A DNA stretch of 64,000 bases from Poindextera sp965277425. GTDB lineage: Bacteria; Pseudomonadota; Alphaproteobacteria; Caulobacterales; Caulobacteraceae. Made by a program: the position numbers and the translations under genes. Shown one piece after another: positions 25,477 through 32,671 of this stretch; within the stretch, counting starts at the first letter, position 1; each line of letters starts with the position of its first letter. Location: NCBI GenBank assembly GCA_965277425.1, contig CBDICR010000005.1, forward strand, positions 558,001 to 622,000, written 5' to 3'. A model generated the notes under the pieces. The model was not told the origin of the DNA and did not search any database. It was given only the letters and a program-made list of their open reading frames with translations.

Positions 25477-26085
25477 TTGGCGAAGACGGCCGCGAGGCTA
25501 GGCCGCGCCGCGGCGGCGCGAAACCCCTCGCGCGCTCCAATTCCGAGCCTCTTTTTTGTCACCGATCCAGTGCGAACGCCCGAGCCGGCCAAGGTGATGG
25601 CGCGCCTGCCGGCTGGCGCCGCCGTAGTCTATCGCGCTTTCGGATCGGCCGGCGCCGAACGGCAGGGCCGTGCGCTGCGCCGGCTTGCCCGCGCGCGGGG
25701 CCTGATCTTCCTGGTCGGCGCGGACGCCGGTCTCGCCCAACGCCTCGACGCCGACGGCGTGCACCTGCCCGAGCAGCTGATGCGGCTCGCGCCGCGCCTG
25801 CGCCAGGCTCATCCCCTGTGGCTGATCACCGCCGCCGCCCACGGACCGCGCGCCTTGGCCTCCGCCGCTCGGCTGAAGCTGGATGCGGCCCTGGTCTCGG
25901 CGGTCTTCGCCTCGGCGAGTCCCTCGGCGGGCAAGCCGCTCGGGCCCGCGCGGTTCGCCCGCCTGGTCCGCGAGGCTCGTTTGCCCGTCATCGCGCTCGG
26001 CGGCATAGACGCCTGTACGGCCAGACGAACCGAAGGGTCCGGCGCGGCCGGCCTGGCGGCGATCGGCGGGCTGACCGAGACCTAG
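25477..26085 (+). CDS. ThiE/TenI-like thiamine phosphate synthase family protein
   Basis: TIM-barrel protein of about 202 aa resembling thiamine phosphate synthase. LFFVTDPVRTPEPAKVMARLP is the first strand. GLIFLVGADAGLAQRLDADGVHLPE matches the ThiE D-G-V-H-L region, and LPVIALGGIDA the phosphate-loop strand near the end. The central ThiE motif (IGxGPVFxTxTK) is replaced by AALVSAVFASASPSAGKPLG, so it may be a TenI-like paralogue rather than the true enzyme. The start is uncertain (TTG 25477 or GTG 25420), since divergent yggS begins at 25453. It ends 27 bases before a secreted-protein gene. Confidence 0.72.
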   Translation: MAKTAARLGRAAAARNPSRAPIPSLFFVTDPVRTPEPAKVMARLPAGAAVVYRAFGSAGAERQGRALRRLARARGLIFLVGADAGLAQRLDADGVHLPEQLMRLAPRLRQAHPLWLITAAAHGPRALASAARLKLDAALVSAVFASASPSAGKPLGPARFARLVREARLPVIALGGIDACTARRTEGSGAAGLAAIGGLTET

Positions 26086-26112
26086 CCGCCGCGACCTGTA
26101 ACGGAGAATGAC

Positions 26113-26445
26113 ATGAGATTTTTGATCGCCTTGTTCGCCTTGCCATTGCTGCCGCTGGCTAACCCGGCTGTTGCCGACGCCGCCCCGGAGTGCCAGGTTC
26201 TCGTGTTACGCCCCATCACGGACGATATCGGCAACCATTGGAACCCGGGACAGAAGCTGCCCGTCGACATTCAGCGCAGCGGCCCCAATGGCGGCGCCTA
26301 CTGCGCGCACGGCGGCAGCTGCTTGCCAGGCCGAATCGGTGGCGCCGAGGCGGTGCGGCTGGTGAACTGCCGCGTCGGGGCTTCAATCGACAGCGAGGAC
26401 CGTCGATTGGTCTTCGATCCGCACGTCACCCCTGCGCAGCCATAA
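26113..26445 (+). CDS. Small secreted four-Cys protein
   Basis: A 110-aa protein I do not recognise. It has a signal peptide (MRFLIALFALPLLPLANPAV, cleaved near ADA-APE). The mature 88 residues contain four Cys (ECQVL, YCAHGGSCLPG, VNCRVG), likely two disulfides in the periplasm. GGAGA lies just before ATG. It is 27 bases after the ThiE-like gene and 91 bases before the secreted hydrolase gene. Its base composition is slightly less GC-rich than its neighbours, which may point to recent gain, but that is weak. Confidence 0.65.
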   Translation: MRFLIALFALPLLPLANPAVADAAPECQVLVLRPITDDIGNHWNPGQKLPVDIQRSGPNGGAYCAHGGSCLPGRIGGAEAVRLVNCRVGASIDSEDRRLVFDPHVTPAQP

Positions 26446-26536
26446 ATGATGGTTCGCTCTACAAGGCTCCAAAGCCTAAATGTGATTCCCTCGCCTCGTA
26501 GAACACTGTTTTCATTATAGGAAAGGGGTCGAGGAT

Positions 26537-27430
26537 ATGTGGGATCTTTGTGGGCGGCGGGCCGCCGCGGCGCTTGCCGTGGCCGCATTCCTCGTCGGAT
26601 CGTTTTGCCCAGCCTCGGCTCAGGAGACGGTGCAGCCCTCAACAGCCGATCCGCAGATCCGCGCCAGCGACGCGCCGAATCTCGTCTATGGGAGCGAGGC
26701 GGCGCAAAAGGGCGCACCGCTCGTCGTGTTCATGCCCGGCACGCACGGCACGTCCGTCCACGCACCCGACTTCATCTTGCGCACGGTGGCCGACCAGGGC
26801 TACCGGGTCATCTTCCTGAGCTACGATGACGAAATCGCCGGCACAAAGCTCTGCCAGCGAGGACCGCCTGACTGCTTCGCCCGATTCAGGACGGCCCGCC
26901 TGTTCGGGGGCGGGGATGACTCCGCGCAGACGCCTGTTCCCGAAGCGATCGTGCCGCGCCTGGTGGCGCTGTTGCGCTATCTTGACCGGGAGCACCCCGG
27001 GGCGGGGTGGTCCGACTATTTGACAGCGGACGGACCGGCGTGGCCGCGGATCGTCGTGTCCGGCCTGTCGCAGGGAGCCGGCATGGCCGCCTTCCTTGCC
27101 AAGCGCTATCCGGTCCGTCGGGTGGTGTTGTTCTCCAGTCCCTGGGACTTCACCAATCCGGGCCGTCGCCCAGCGTCCTGGCTCTTCGACACCTCCGCCA
27201 CGCCGCCCGACCGCTGGTGGGTGGAGCGTCACGTCCACGAAAACACCACCGCGTTGATCGCGCACGCCTATCAGGCCCTTCGCATCCCAGCCGACCACAT
27301 CCTGCTTTTTGACGGCCCCAAGCCGCCGGACGCACATGGCGACAATCCGTTCCACGGCAGCACCATCCGTCTGCCGCAATACGTTCCGCAGTGGCGCACC
27401 CTGTTCGGTTCTGCGTCAGCCGCGCCGTGA
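26537..27430 (+). CDS. Exported alpha/beta-hydrolase-fold protein (BPSS1187-like)
   Basis: Secreted or periplasmic protein, 297 aa, with a signal peptide (AAAALAVAAFLVGSFCPASAQ). The mature part has LVVFMPGTHGTSVHAPDF, VIFLSYDDE, the nucleophile elbow VVSGLSQGAGMAAFLAKRYP and a probable catalytic His in DAHGDNPFHGSTI. This resembles the BPSS1187 family of secreted alpha/beta hydrolases of unknown substrate. GGAAAGG lies 14-20 bases before ATG. A possible -10 element (CATTATAG) is in the 91-base gap upstream. About 137 bases with no visible feature separate it from the convergent NmrA-like gene. Confidence 0.75.
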   Translation: MWDLCGRRAAAALAVAAFLVGSFCPASAQETVQPSTADPQIRASDAPNLVYGSEAAQKGAPLVVFMPGTHGTSVHAPDFILRTVADQGYRVIFLSYDDEIAGTKLCQRGPPDCFARFRTARLFGGGDDSAQTPVPEAIVPRLVALLRYLDREHPGAGWSDYLTADGPAWPRIVVSGLSQGAGMAAFLAKRYPVRRVVLFSSPWDFTNPGRRPASWLFDTSATPPDRWWVERHVHENTTALIAHAYQALRIPADHILLFDGPKPPDAHGDNPFHGSTIRLPQYVPQWRTLFGSASAAP

Positions 27431-27567
27431 TCCGAGCGATGACGTCCGACGCGGCAGGTGCGGTGGCCGCCGCGCTCGCCTGAGCGGCTGTATCTGGGAC
27501 GGCCGCATCGAGAGACGCTCGGAGCGCGAAGGCGGCTCCTGCGGTCCCGTCCCGAGGGTTTTCGGAC

Positions 27568-28407
27568 TCAGCTCACCGCGTGCGCCGAAGCCCAGAGCGC
27601 GCCGTTGGCCTGAGCGAAGGCCTCGAAATCCGTGGGCGAACGACCGGTAAGGTCCAGGACGCCGCCGGTCAGCCGGTCCTCCACGCCGCCGGCGATCAGC
27701 GCGTCCATCATCCCGAGCATCTGGGCGAGGGGGGCTGGCCGGCCGATGGTCCGATACCAGGCCGCGAGGTCCTCGGCGCTGACCCGGCGGTGCGCGATCG
27801 GCCGGCCGGCGGCCTCGCCGATATGCCGCGCCACCACCTCATAGGAGATCGCCTCGGGACCGGTCAGTATGAAATCCCGGTTGAGCGGCTCATGTGCGGT
27901 CAAGGCCGCGACCGCGCAGGCGGCGATGTCGTCGGCGTTGATGAACGGCACGCGGCCGTCCTCGGTCGCCGAATAGATCACCCCCTCATCGCGGATGGTC
28001 GCCAGGTGCTGGCCCTCGCTGAAGTTCTGCATGAACCAGCTTGGCCGCAACACCGCCCAGTCGGCGGCGTTCTGGAGCAGCCAGCGGTGCGTCCGCCCGA
28101 CGCCGGGACCGCCCTCGGGCATGGGCGAGCCGCTGAGCAGCACAAACCGCCACGCCCCGCGCGCCATGGCCGCCTGCACCAGGGCGATCATCGCCGCCGA
28201 GACGTCACCGGCGCCGGGGGGCGGGACCAGATAGACGGCCGAGACGCCATCGAGCGCGCCGGCCCAGGTGTCCGGGTCGAGCCAGTCGAAGGCTTGCGGG
28301 CCGCCGCGTGAGGCGATGCGGACGTCCGATCCGGCCGCCGCAAGCTGGTCGGCCACGCGCCGCCCGGTCTTGCCCGTGCCGCCCGTCACCAGGACGAGAT
28401 CGCTCAC
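27568..28407 (-). CDS. NmrA-like NAD(P)-binding protein
   Basis: Atypical extended SDR of 279 aa. It has the dinucleotide motif LVTGGTGKTGRRVADQLAAAG at the N-terminus and VYLVPPPGAGD in the middle. A redox-sensor-like segment follows (LRPSWFMQNFSEG, then VPFINADDIAACAVAAL), typical of NmrA/ergot-type and azoreductase-like proteins. No YxxxK catalytic pair is evident. The start ATG overlaps the stop of the SnoaL-like gene by four bases (ATGA). The pair is transcribed divergently from a TetR gene and is probably its target. The substrate or ligand is unknown. Confidence 0.85.
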   Translation of the reverse strand: MSDLVLVTGGTGKTGRRVADQLAAAGSDVRIASRGGPQAFDWLDPDTWAGALDGVSAVYLVPPPGAGDVSAAMIALVQAAMARGAWRFVLLSGSPMPEGGPGVGRTHRWLLQNAADWAVLRPSWFMQNFSEGQHLATIRDEGVIYSATEDGRVPFINADDIAACAVAALTAHEPLNRDFILTGPEAISYEVVARHIGEAAGRPIAHRRVSAEDLAAWYRTIGRPAPLAQMLGMMDALIAGGVEDRLTGGVLDLTGRSPTDFEAFAQANGALWASAHAVS

Positions 28408-28874
28408 GCCGCCGGCTCCTCGGCAAAGCCGAAGCCCGTGGTCCAGGCCTCGCGCCCGCCCATGGCGTCCATCGTGGTCAGCGGATTCCAGTATTCCCGA
28501 TAGCGGTGCAGCTTGCCGTCCTTGAGCTCGAAGATCATGACAAAACTTTGATTATACGGCGTATTGTTGACGATCGCCCGACCCCTGACCGACACCTCGA
28601 CCATGGCGATGTCGGGATCGAGCATGGGGAAGACCCGCATGGACTCGACCGCGTCGACGGCGACCCGTCCGGTGGCGTGCTTCATATAGGCGAGGATGTC
28701 GGCCTTGCCCCGATAGGCGCGCCGGCGGCCGGCGGGCGCATAGGGGAATTCCAGCACCCCGTCCTCGGCCCAGAGCGAAATCCAATCGTCGAAGCGCCCC
28801 TGGCCGATCAGGGTCTGGTAGGCGCCCATCAGCGCTTGCGTCGCGGCGCGGCGCTCGTCGTCGTTCGAACTCAT
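28404..28874 (-). CDS. SnoaL-like (NTF2 fold) protein
   Basis: A 156-aa protein of the NTF2-like superfamily. The N-terminal helix ALMGAYQTLIGQGRFDDWISLWAEDGVLEFPYAP, then KADILAYMKHATG, and the C-terminal beta strand with FELKDGKLHRYREYWNPL are typical of SnoaL-like polyketide cyclases and ketosteroid-isomerase relatives. These bind hydrophobic ligands. It is the first gene of the pair divergent from tetR; the start is 101 bases from the tetR ATG, with candidate operators between. Its stop overlaps the next start (ATGA). The reaction is unknown; a role in modifying an aromatic or ketone compound is possible. Confidence 0.85.
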   Translation of the reverse strand: MSSNDDERRAATQALMGAYQTLIGQGRFDDWISLWAEDGVLEFPYAPAGRRRAYRGKADILAYMKHATGRVAVDAVESMRVFPMLDPDIAMVEVSVRGRAIVNNTPYNQSFVMIFELKDGKLHRYREYWNPLTTMDAMGGREAWTTGFGFAEEPAA

Positions 28875-28904
28875 GAGTTTCCTGTCCGCGCCTGGCGCCT
28901 GTAC

Positions 28905-28936
28905 GATGGCTTCACCATCCAGTATCTACTATACTG
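28905..28936. promoter_or_regulatory. Two candidate TetR operator palindromes
   Basis: Two inverted repeats lie side by side in the 100-base divergent gap. GATGG-CTTCA-CCATC is at 28905-28919 and CAGTAT-CTACT-ATACTG at 28920-28936, both with 5-base centres. TetR proteins usually bind such short palindromes at their own promoter. The second is AT-rich and may overlap a -10 element. Regulation of both divergent units by the neighbouring TetR is inferred. Confidence 0.55.
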
Positions 28937-28974
28937 ATGAGTGAGGTTAGTGCTGTCAAGATAGTGGAGGGACG

Positions 28975-29625
28975 ATGACGCAGACAGACGCCGCGCGCGG
29001 CCCGCTCTGGGGCCGGACGCCAGCCTCGCGGCAGAGGCGGCGCGACATCCTTTTGGCCGGCAAGAAGGTGTTCTTCCAAAGCGGCTACCCGCTGGCGAGC
29101 GTCGATCGCATCGCCGAGGCGGCCGGCACCACCAAGCGGACGGTCTACGACCATTTCGGCTCCAAGGAGGCGCTGTTCGCCGAGGTGATCACCTTCGCCG
29201 GCGACCAGTTCGTGGGCCTGTTGCCGAGCGCCGATGACCTGCCGCAGGCGCCGGCGGAGGGGCTGCGCAGCTTCGCCGCGCGGCTCGCGACCCTGGTCGG
29301 CGCGCCGGACAGCCTTCGTTTCCAGCGCCTGATTATCGCGGAGGCTGAACGCCATCCCGCCATGGGCCGCGCGCTCTACGAAACCGCCGTCCTCGGCGCG
29401 GAGCGGGTGCTGGCGCGTTACCTCGACGCCTGCGTCGAACGCGGCGCGTTGCGCGCCCACGACACGGCGGCGACGGCGCGAATCGTGCTCGATGTCGCCA
29501 CCAGCGGACCGCGCCTACGCGGCCTGCTGGCGATGACGGACGCCGAGGCCGACGCGATCGGCGAGCGCGCCATGGACGAGACCATCACATCGCTGACGTC
29601 GCGGCTGGCGCCCGAGGCAGGCTGA
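28975..29625 (+). CDS. TetR-family transcriptional regulator
   Basis: DNA-binding repressor of 216 aa. The N-terminal helix-turn-helix is RRRDILLAGKKVFFQSGYPL, ASVDRIAEAAGTTKRTVYDH and FGSKEALFAEVI, a standard TetR head (about 20-75). The C-terminal ligand domain has an AefR-like pattern (LRFQRLIIAEAERHPAMGRALYE). GGAGGGACG lies before ATG. It is divergent from the SnoaL/NmrA gene pair with palindromes between, so it probably represses that pair and itself in response to a small molecule. The inducer is unknown. Confidence 0.92.
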   Translation: MTQTDAARGPLWGRTPASRQRRRDILLAGKKVFFQSGYPLASVDRIAEAAGTTKRTVYDHFGSKEALFAEVITFAGDQFVGLLPSADDLPQAPAEGLRSFAARLATLVGAPDSLRFQRLIIAEAERHPAMGRALYETAVLGAERVLARYLDACVERGALRAHDTAATARIVLDVATSGPRLRGLLAMTDAEADAIGERAMDETITSLTSRLAPEAG

Positions 29626-29667
29626 CCGGCTCCGGCCTCGCCACTGGGTCACGTTCTTCGGGATTCA

Positions 29668-29694
29668 GCGTTCAGGTCGTTTCGATCTGAACGC
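29668..29694. terminator. Hairpin between convergent genes
   Basis: GCGTTCAGGTC (29668-29678), loop GTTTC, GATCTGAACGC (29684-29694): an 11-bp stem with one G-U pair. It lies between the tetR stop and the stop of the convergent exported-protein gene, the position of a bidirectional terminator, but lacks a T tract. Confidence 0.45.
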
Positions 29695-29702
29695 ACCAAG
29701 CT

Positions 29703-30293
29703 CTACGCCGTGACCTTGCCGGCGGCCCGCTCAGGCGCCGGAGCGGATTCGGTCGGGGCCGGCTGCGGCGCCGCGCCGGTCTGGGCGGCGCAGTCGCCCG
29801 AGCTCTGCGACACGACATGAGGGCGCTGGTCCGGACCTTGCGAGGTGATCTGGACGCTTCGTGTGCACGCCTTGCCGCCGCTGAAGGTCGAGACGACCGA
29901 ATAGCTCTCGGTTCCGGCGGGCGAATCGCCAAGAGCGGCCTGCTGCAAGGCAAGCGGACCGGCCGGCGAAGGCTTTGGCATGAAGGGGGGGTTGCGCATC
30001 ATCTCGGCCATTTGCCGGTCCATCTGAGCCGACATCTGCGCGATCAGGGCGAAAGGCGAGGTTTCGGCGGGCGGCCCGAATCCCGCCGGCGCGCCGAACA
30101 GCGCCGTCCGCGCATCGCCCGGCGACAGGGCCACTTGTGGCGCCACGTCGCCCGTGTAGCGAATCTGTTCGACCGAGCCGTCCGCCAGCCGGATGGTCAG
30201 GACATGGGGCTGGGGACTGGCGGCCATGGCGGCTACGCCAGCGCAGGCCACGGCCGCGACACCGGCGATAAGGAGGCTTTGAATGATACGCAT
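29703..30293 (-). CDS. Exported protein of unknown function
   Basis: A 196-aa protein with a signal peptide (MRIIQSLLIAGVAAVACAGV, cleavage near AMAA-SPQ). The mature region begins HVLTIRLADGSVEQIRYTGDVAPQVAL, a pattern I have seen in hypothetical alphaproteobacterial periplasmic proteins. It continues with a Met-rich helix (MSAQMDRQMAEMMRNPPFMP) and two Cys (KACTRSV, GDCAAQ) that may form a disulfide. The C-terminal tail is Pro/Ala rich. No function is known. It is a single gene with its promoter in the 152-base gap towards the FUSC gene. Confidence 0.65.
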   Translation of the reverse strand: MRIIQSLLIAGVAAVACAGVAAMAASPQPHVLTIRLADGSVEQIRYTGDVAPQVALSPGDARTALFGAPAGFGPPAETSPFALIAQMSAQMDRQMAEMMRNPPFMPKPSPAGPLALQQAALGDSPAGTESYSVVSTFSGGKACTRSVQITSQGPDQRPHVVSQSSGDCAAQTGAAPQPAPTESAPAPERAAGKVTA

Positions 30294-30445
30294 GATGCGT
30301 CTCCGCTTTCGTTAAAGAGACGCCATCCAATATAACCAATCGCCCGTGGGGACGAAATAGCCTTGGGGTTGAACATCAACGCCGGCGGCGCGTTGTCGAG
30401 CTTGGATATGGGCGGCGCGCGGCTTTCGACCAGGGACCTGCACCG

Positions 30446-31501
30446 GTGAGACGGCCTCTGCGGGCTCGGCTGCGGGTCTGGGCGTTGCGTCATGCCAGCC
30501 CGTTCCATTGGCGGGAAGCCGGGCTTTGCGTACCGGCCATCCCCATCCTTCTGATCGCGGGGTTGGTGTTCAACGAGGTCGCTTACGGCGCCGTGGCGGC
30601 CGGGGCGGCCTTCGCCGTCGGTTTCGGCGCCGCGCGCGACCTGCACGGACGCCGCTGGGCGGCGATGGCGGCCGCAACCGCCGGAATCGGTCTGGCGAGT
30701 TTTGTTGGCTGCACCTTGGGGCGAGAGCCGGCGGCGCTGGTGATCGCCGCGGCTGTGGCGGCGGCGGGCTGCGCCGCATTGGCGCTCTTCGACGAGGATC
30801 TCTGGTGGGTCGCCCTGCAGATCGTCATCGCCCTGCTGGTGGCCAGCTACTATCCGAGCGCTGCGCCGGCCGCGCTGGAAAGGGCGACGGCGGTGCTGGC
30901 CGGCGGCGTCGCGCAGATGGGCGTCGTCATGATCCTCGCCCGGCTCTTTCCGGCCGCCGGCAGACGGCTTGCCGCCGGGCCGCCAAGGCCGAAGCCCGAT
31001 CGCCGGCTGCTGGTCGGCCACATCCTGCGCGCCGCGGTCTGCGTGGCGGCGTCGCTGATTGCGGCGCGGGCGCTTGGGCTGAGCAACGACTATTGGGCGC
31101 CCATGACCGCCATGCTGGTGCTCAAGCCCGGCCTCAGCGAGACCCAGACCCGCGGCCTGGCCCGGTTGGTGGGAACCGTCATCGGCTGTGTTTTCGCCAG
31201 CGCCTTCGCCATGGCGGTCGGCGAGGCGCGGCCTGTGCTGCTGTCGGCCATGGCGGGGACGGCTGGATTGGCCTTCGCCTTGCAGAAGGCTCACTACGCC
31301 GCGCTCACCTGCATGATCACAGCCACGGTGGTGCTGTTGCTGACCCTCGGCCGCGGCGACGTCATCCTCAACGCCGAGCATCGCCTGATCGCCACCGTCC
31401 TCGGCGGCGTCATCGCGCTCGGCGTGGCGCGCATCGCTCCGCATAGGCCGATCGCCGCGCATGACGAGACCGACCGGGTCGGCGGCGCGGCCAGGGTCTG
31501 A
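30446..31501 (+). CDS. FUSC-family inner-membrane protein
   Basis: Integral membrane protein of 351 aa of the FUSC/aromatic-acid-exporter group. About eight to ten hydrophobic segments are seen. A first set (AIPILLIAGLVFNEVAYGAV, ALVIAAAVAAAGCAALALF) is followed by the second-half hallmark SNDYWAPMTAMLVLKPGLSETQTRGLARLVGTVIG, the fusaric-acid-resistance consensus. A GTG start at 30446 is used. Related proteins export aromatic acids or drugs, often with a periplasmic adaptor; none is encoded nearby, so the substrate is unknown. It is convergent with the NtrZ-like gene. Confidence 0.83.
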   Translation: MRRPLRARLRVWALRHASPFHWREAGLCVPAIPILLIAGLVFNEVAYGAVAAGAAFAVGFGAARDLHGRRWAAMAAATAGIGLASFVGCTLGREPAALVIAAAVAAAGCAALALFDEDLWWVALQIVIALLVASYYPSAAPAALERATAVLAGGVAQMGVVMILARLFPAAGRRLAAGPPRPKPDRRLLVGHILRAAVCVAASLIAARALGLSNDYWAPMTAMLVLKPGLSETQTRGLARLVGTVIGCVFASAFAMAVGEARPVLLSAMAGTAGLAFALQKAHYAALTCMITATVVLLLTLGRGDVILNAEHRLIATVLGGVIALGVARIAPHRPIAAHDETDRVGGAARV

Positions 31502-31510
31502 ACGGCGGGG

Positions 31511-31915
31511 CTAAAACTTGAAGTTGGTCTCGAACCGCACCCGCGGAGCCTGGGTCTGCGGCAGGTTGGAGCGATCCGGTGCGCCCGGGGCGTCGCCAAG
31601 CGAGAACGCGCCGCCGATGCGCAGCGACGGGGTGATGCGGTAATAGGCGCCAGCCTGAACGTCCCGGGCCTGCATGTCGCGACCGACCGGCTGGCTCATG
31701 TCGAGCTTCAGGATGATGCGGCCCTTTTTGTCGGCGGCGATTTCCAGACTGTGGTGAACGGGCTGCGGACCCCATTGGCCCTGGTCGAGCGTTACGCCGG
31801 TCAGGTTGTCGGTTGCGACAATTTGGCCTCGCATCGACTGCGCATGCGCCGCGCCCGCCGCCCCGAGCAGGACGAGCGTCGCGGTCACCGCAGTGATAAG
31901 GCGAGCCCCAGTCAT
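31511..31915 (-). CDS. NtrZ-like periplasmic protein
   Basis: A small exported protein of 134 aa. The signal peptide is ITAVTATLVLLGAAGAAHAQ. The mature part has KKGRIILKLDMSQPVGRD and the beta strand VQAGAYYRITPSLRIGGAFS, ending RVRFETNFKF, a terminal aromatic typical of a small outer-membrane-like barrel fragment. This resembles the NtrZ family of Caulobacterales, where NtrZ is a periplasmic negative regulator of the NtrY kinase. ntrYX is not in the window. I assign the family by resemblance only. The start is ATG 31915; an upstream Met would add 19 residues before the signal peptide. Confidence 0.5.
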   Translation of the reverse strand: MTGARLITAVTATLVLLGAAGAAHAQSMRGQIVATDNLTGVTLDQGQWGPQPVHHSLEIAADKKGRIILKLDMSQPVGRDMQARDVQAGAYYRITPSLRIGGAFSLGDAPGAPDRSNLPQTQAPRVRFETNFKF

Positions 31916-32179
31916 AGTACGTAAATCAGCCTGAAATGCCCCGGTTCCAGCGACAGACCTTATATCTGACACCGCAGCCTTAGCGGCCGATTAAAGCCTT
32001 CAAACATCCCTGGTCAATCCGTGACTGACTTTCGGGCGACCTTAGGTCGCGCTCTGTGGCTGGAAGGCCACGCGATTCCTGTTGGGCGCGCGAAGCTGCA
32101 TGTTATAGAGCGGCCGGGGCGTGAGAGGCGAGGCGGCGTATTGAGAGCCTTTTGCCGAAGCGATTGGAGCGATAAGCAA

Positions 32180-32659
32180 ATGGTGTCGATGCGTAAGATC
32201 TCCGTGATCGCCGTGGCGATAGGCGCCATGGCCCTGACGGCTTGCGCCCATCAGGACAGCGGGCCGCAGCCCTATAGGACCGCGGGCTTCCATCCCTTCG
32301 GCGGCGGCCGGCCCAAGCCCGGCCCCGCGGCCCCGATCGGGGTCAACGGCTATCTGTGGCGCGCCTCGCTGGACACGCTGGCCTTCATGCCGCTGGCTTC
32401 GGCCGATCCCTACGGCGGCGTGATCCTCACCGACTGGTATGTAAACCCGGAAAAATCGGACGAGCGGTTCAAATGCACCGTCTACATCCTGGACACGCGG
32501 TTGCGCGCCGACGGCCTGAACGTCACGGTGTTCAAGCAGGTCAAGGACGCCAGCGGCGCGTGGGTTGACTCGCCCACCTCCGACCAGACCTCGATCGACA
32601 TCGAAAACGCCATCCTTACCCGCGCCCGCCAGCTCAGGCTGTCGAACGTCAACGGGTAG
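32180..32659 (+). CDS. DUF3576 lipoprotein
   Basis: A 159-aa predicted lipoprotein. The N-terminus MRKISVIAVAIGAMALTACA has a good lipobox, LTAC. The body shows the DUF3576 pattern IGVNGYLWRASLDTLAFMPLASADPYGGVILTDWY, then KCTVYILDTRLRADGLNVTVFKQ and a C-terminal IENAILTRARQLRL. The family has no assigned role but lies upstream of leuS-lptE-holA in many alphaproteobacteria, as here (12 bases before leuS). This hints at envelope biogenesis linked to LptE. Starts at ATG 32180 or 32189 are both possible. The 264-base gap upstream has no clear feature. Confidence 0.85.
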   Translation: MVSMRKISVIAVAIGAMALTACAHQDSGPQPYRTAGFHPFGGGRPKPGPAAPIGVNGYLWRASLDTLAFMPLASADPYGGVILTDWYVNPEKSDERFKCTVYILDTRLRADGLNVTVFKQVKDASGAWVDSPTSDQTSIDIENAILTRARQLRLSNVNG

Positions 32660-32671
32660 AGCCAGGCCGGC

